From: Mycteria americana
Taxonomy: Eukaryota; Chordata; Aves; Ciconiiformes; Ciconiidae
Assembly (NCBI RefSeq): GCF_035582795.1
Contig: NC_134367.1
Location: forward strand, 50,437,562-50,501,561
Direction of reading: 5' to 3'
Length of the DNA: 64,000 bases
Shown: positions 60,906 through 64,000 of the stretch, one piece after another
Layout: the number at the start of each line of letters is the position of its first letter
How positions within the stretch are numbered: position 1 is the first letter of the stretch
The notes under the pieces: generated by a model
Told to the model about the DNA's origin: nothing
Seen by the model: the letters and a program-made list of their open reading frames with translations, nothing else
Databases searched by the model: none
Position numbers and translations under genes: made by a program

Positions 60906-63900
60906 TGGGCTGCAGTGGAGCTGCTCTAGTGTAGCTGAGAAGGTGATTTTCACCCATTGTAGAATATGGTCCATTTGTTCCTCATTCTTCTTTGGTGGAA
61001 CGCTACTGGATGTAAGTAACATCTTGATGAAAAATGGTCTGTCCTTAATAGTTAATTCACAGGCAACTTATTTCCCAGCACAACATATTTACGTAATTAT
61101 AAGTAGACTTCTGTCCAACTACTTGTCCAGGATTCCTCAAAGTGTTTTTGGTTTGCCAAGTGTGGTTTGAGATGTAATTCATAATGTGGGGGATTCCAGA
61201 ATGGCTGATGAGGTTAATTTTCCTTCCTGTAGAATATGATATTGTAATAGTGATGCTCTCTTTAGATATGCAAGATGTAAAAAAAGAAAAAAAGGTTGTA
61301 AAGAATAACTTGGGGAAAAAAAAAAAAAGTGGAGTTATTTGTATTTAGTTTATAAGGAATCAGGAGCCCTGTTTGCAGCAATAGTCCCCATCCTTGCCAT
61401 AAAGCTGCTTCTTCCACTGACCTTATTAATTTTATGCCATCAAAGGGTAACCATCTAATGTCATGATACTAGTCTGAAGACTATTCATTAATATAGAGAC
61501 ATTATTTCTATATTTAAATATAGTATGTTTATGCAATAAGCAGGGAAAAAGAATTTGTTCTATTACAGGAATGTGCATGCTAGAGGGTTTATGGAATGAG
61601 AATTCGAGTGCCTTAAACCAAAGGTAGGGTTCAGAGTAATTGGACTTGTCGTAACTTGCAGAAAGAGCCAATTTATCTGTATGCTACTTATGTTGTCAAG
61701 GAAAGTACTTGATGTAAAGCACAGCGTGTCCACTGCATTGCCACTGTACTACTACTTCAAAACAGTACCTCTCCTTTCCTTAATGACAGAAAAAACACAT
61801 TAACTGACCTTCTATTACATTTAAGACAGCATCTTTTTTCTTAATTGGGAACCAGGATTGTGCTGGCTTAGCATGCGGTGCCTTTCAGAGGTACTCAGAT
61901 GGTCTTGAACAAGAATAAATGCATGCTGTTTGCTAAAAAGGGTTGAACCACAGCACAGTCATGTGTTTGAAAAGGCTTACGCTTGCATGTAAGGCTTACG
62001 CTTGCATGTCCAGATGTAAATAGTTTAAAGGGTGCATGGTCTTGAACTGTACCTATGCTGGAAAAAAAAATAGTCTTGACAAGAAAGCTGAGATAACAGT
62101 AGACACCTCTGTTAACCGCTGTTATTTCCCCGCTGCTCGCTCTCTACCAAAAACGGAGACATAGCACAAATGAACACTGTATTAATAATTCTTTTTTAAA
62201 AAAGAGATTTCAGTGTTATTACAGAAGTTCATACAAAAGGCACATTCTCAGCTTGCCTAACTTGGTGCATCGCCACTGATTTCCATGGACCTAAACCAGT
62301 GTTTCTTACATCCAGCCAGCGTGGCTGCATTCAACTGCTAGGGACATAATGTGCAGCCACCATGCAGAAGCATACTTTTATTATTAGTTGTCTTTCTGGT
62401 AATGCTGTGGGTAGTTTAGATTGGCTGTGGCTAAATATGTGGTCACAGGAAAAACATGGATAAAAACTTCTGACCTGAAATGACTGGCAGATGCAAAGGA
62501 TCTGTCCCAGGCTCTTTAAAACAAGCATACTATAACCTTGGTTCCCTAGTTGCCCTGGTGTGTATATTCCTGTCAATTCTTGGATTATCCAGGAAGAATA
62601 CCTATCCATAGCCCAGGGATTTACGTCAATTCGCAGATGCTTTATATGTATGGGAAGCAGGCAAACATTTCTGAATGAGAGGTGATAAACAGAAGCAAGA
62701 ACCAAGGAAAGTGCTGAGTTTTCCATTTCTTGTGGACTTCAGATCAAGATCCAGTGCGCTCCTGGGAAATACACTCCATGCAAATGAAGTGCAGAGGATT
62801 ACTAGCCAAGTGAAAAACACAGGCTAGTGCTATGTAAATGAATGGGCTTTCTGCCCATGCTGGCTGCATCTGTGATAGCAGAACAGCTGAGCAAACGCCC
62901 CTCAACAGCATTTGTTACCAATATGGTTGCTGCTCCACAGTGATCTTGTATCTGTCTGTACACACAGGTAAGCGTGCTTTAAGTCTCATCTTGTGGCAAG
63001 CATGTTGACTTGGAAGAGAGAACATCCAAACTGAATTTGATGCTCTCCCTTCATCTGCAGTGTGATTCTGGGCAGGGAGCTGGGGTGGCATATTTTTCAC
63101 CCAGCTTCATATGCCTGAATTTGAGTCAGCTCTCTCAGAGGTCTCTTTACTGTCTGTGGAGAAAACCAGCCAACATTTACAACACAGTTATCAATCTCTT
63201 TCAGACATCTGCAACAGAGAGGTTTACATTTAGTCAGATGAAACTAACACTTAGCACCAGACTTTAAAATGCATTAAGATGTCCAGTGATGCAGATGGAT
63301 ACACACTGGACATATCAAAAAATGGTGGAAATTTCACTCTGGGCTGCTCTCTGTTCCCCGAAGAGACAAAATACCTTTAACGGTCAGTCTCTGAGCCTCT
63401 GGGTTAATGATGCTATCATACTGGGCATAGGAGCCCTAGGTGCTGGAAATCTGTGCTGCTAACTGGTGGGGATGGTTGCTAGCAGTTTTGGCCTGACCCA
63501 ACCAACACTCTTTTGGACAATTCCTGGGCATAGTTCGGGTGTTAAAAGACAGACCAGGGGTTGTTGCTGGTAGGTGACTTGGATGCAGCCCCATCGTAGA
63601 GGCTAAAAGATGCTGGTAGGGTGGACATAGGCCCTTCTGGGTGAGTAGTCTGCAGTGCTGGAGAATGGTTGCAGCCGTGGCTGTAGCCTGTGTGTCCCTA
63701 TTCCTTGTTTATTAAATGATGGCCATAGTGTTCCCTGCCTCGAAGTTGTTTATGAGCAAAGTTAAAGCTTATGGAAGAGCGCCCAGCCAGGGTAGTTTAC
63801 AGCCAGAGCAGTTCCTTGATCCATTTTGTACACAGCTGTACAAATGCTTGTGTCTTTATCATTGGGGAAGACTGGGGTGGGGGAAGGTAAATGTGTCTGC

Positions 63901-64000
63901 AGGTAGAAAGAGGGGGGTGGCAGCAACTGCTTTAAACCAGAATTGCTGCCAGAAACTTGTTCTTCAAATGACCCCCTGTCGACTTCACCTGCCAATCCGT
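60906..64000. other. Non-coding stretch, no gene seen
   Basis: AT-rich DNA without a supported exon. 60910-60960 ('ggagctgctctagtgtagct') looks like another ancient amniote repeat end. A-rich tracts lie at 61290-61330. Open frames are at most 131 codons and show no domain features. Confidence 0.5.
61972..62009. repeat. Perfect 19-bp tandem duplication
   Basis: AAGGCTTACGCTTGCATGT occurs twice head to tail (61972-61990 and 61991-62009) with no mismatch. Each copy contains one CpG in an AT-rich region, implying a recent event. Confidence 0.95.

Noticed and set aside
1..64000. CRISPR arrays, operons, phage or bacterial defence genes
   Set aside because: No regularly spaced repeats and no dense tandem coding frames. 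Splice signals, CpG islands and LINE/LTR/SINE remnants indicate vertebrate DNA.

Overview
The window looks like nuclear DNA from a bird. Most of it is AT-rich, non-coding and stop-dense. GC-rich, CpG-dense islands lie at about 17.3-20.0 kb and 26.8-28.0 kb. Repeats include a solo LTR of a type I recognise as abundant in neoavian birds (14669-15278), 3' fragments of two old CR1/L3-type LINEs, two MIR-like SINE remnants and short palindromic amniote repeats. There are no bacterial-style operons, CRISPR arrays, tRNAs or rRNAs. The naming of repeats rests on remembered consensus features, not on a database search.

Genes: I can support part of one plus-strand protein-coding gene. Its clearest pieces are two short exons, 28429-28522 (31 codons) and 29267-29305 (13 codons). 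Both have good splice signals and join in phase to give a 44-codon protein-like segment, just downstream of the 26.8-28.0 kb CpG island. I do not recognise the protein. The start codon is unresolved: the best ATG plus donor in the island (27709-27771) is out of phase with exon 28429-28522 but in phase with exon 29267-29305. Downstream, several exon-like segments (34341-34403, 47648-47711, 50490-50596, 54525-54536) have good splice sites. They are not decisive, because AT-rich introns give such matches by chance.

Layout. 1-16.7 kb: intergenic or intronic, with a MIR-like remnant, an ancient palindromic repeat, a perfect 11-bp-arm hairpin (13801-13829) and the solo LTR. 17.3-20.0 kb: a split CpG island with G-rich and tetranucleotide repeats, a 24-bp tandem duplication and a TATA-like site at its right edge; no coding exon is convincing. 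20-26.8 kb: non-coding, with a CR1/L3 LINE (22.04-22.85 kb), a MIR-like remnant and a 19-nt G run. 26.8-29.3 kb: promoter island and first recognisable exons. 29.3-64 kb: presumably introns of that gene, with ancient repeats, a minus-strand CR1 fragment (60.6-60.9 kb) and small tandem duplications. The long open frames in the islands reflect GC-rich, stop-poor DNA. Those elsewhere (up to about 140 codons) are no longer than a 64-kb window should give by chance.

I found no defence, toxin or novel multi-gene system. The most useful leads are the unidentified gene at 27.7-29.3 kb and its unresolved start.
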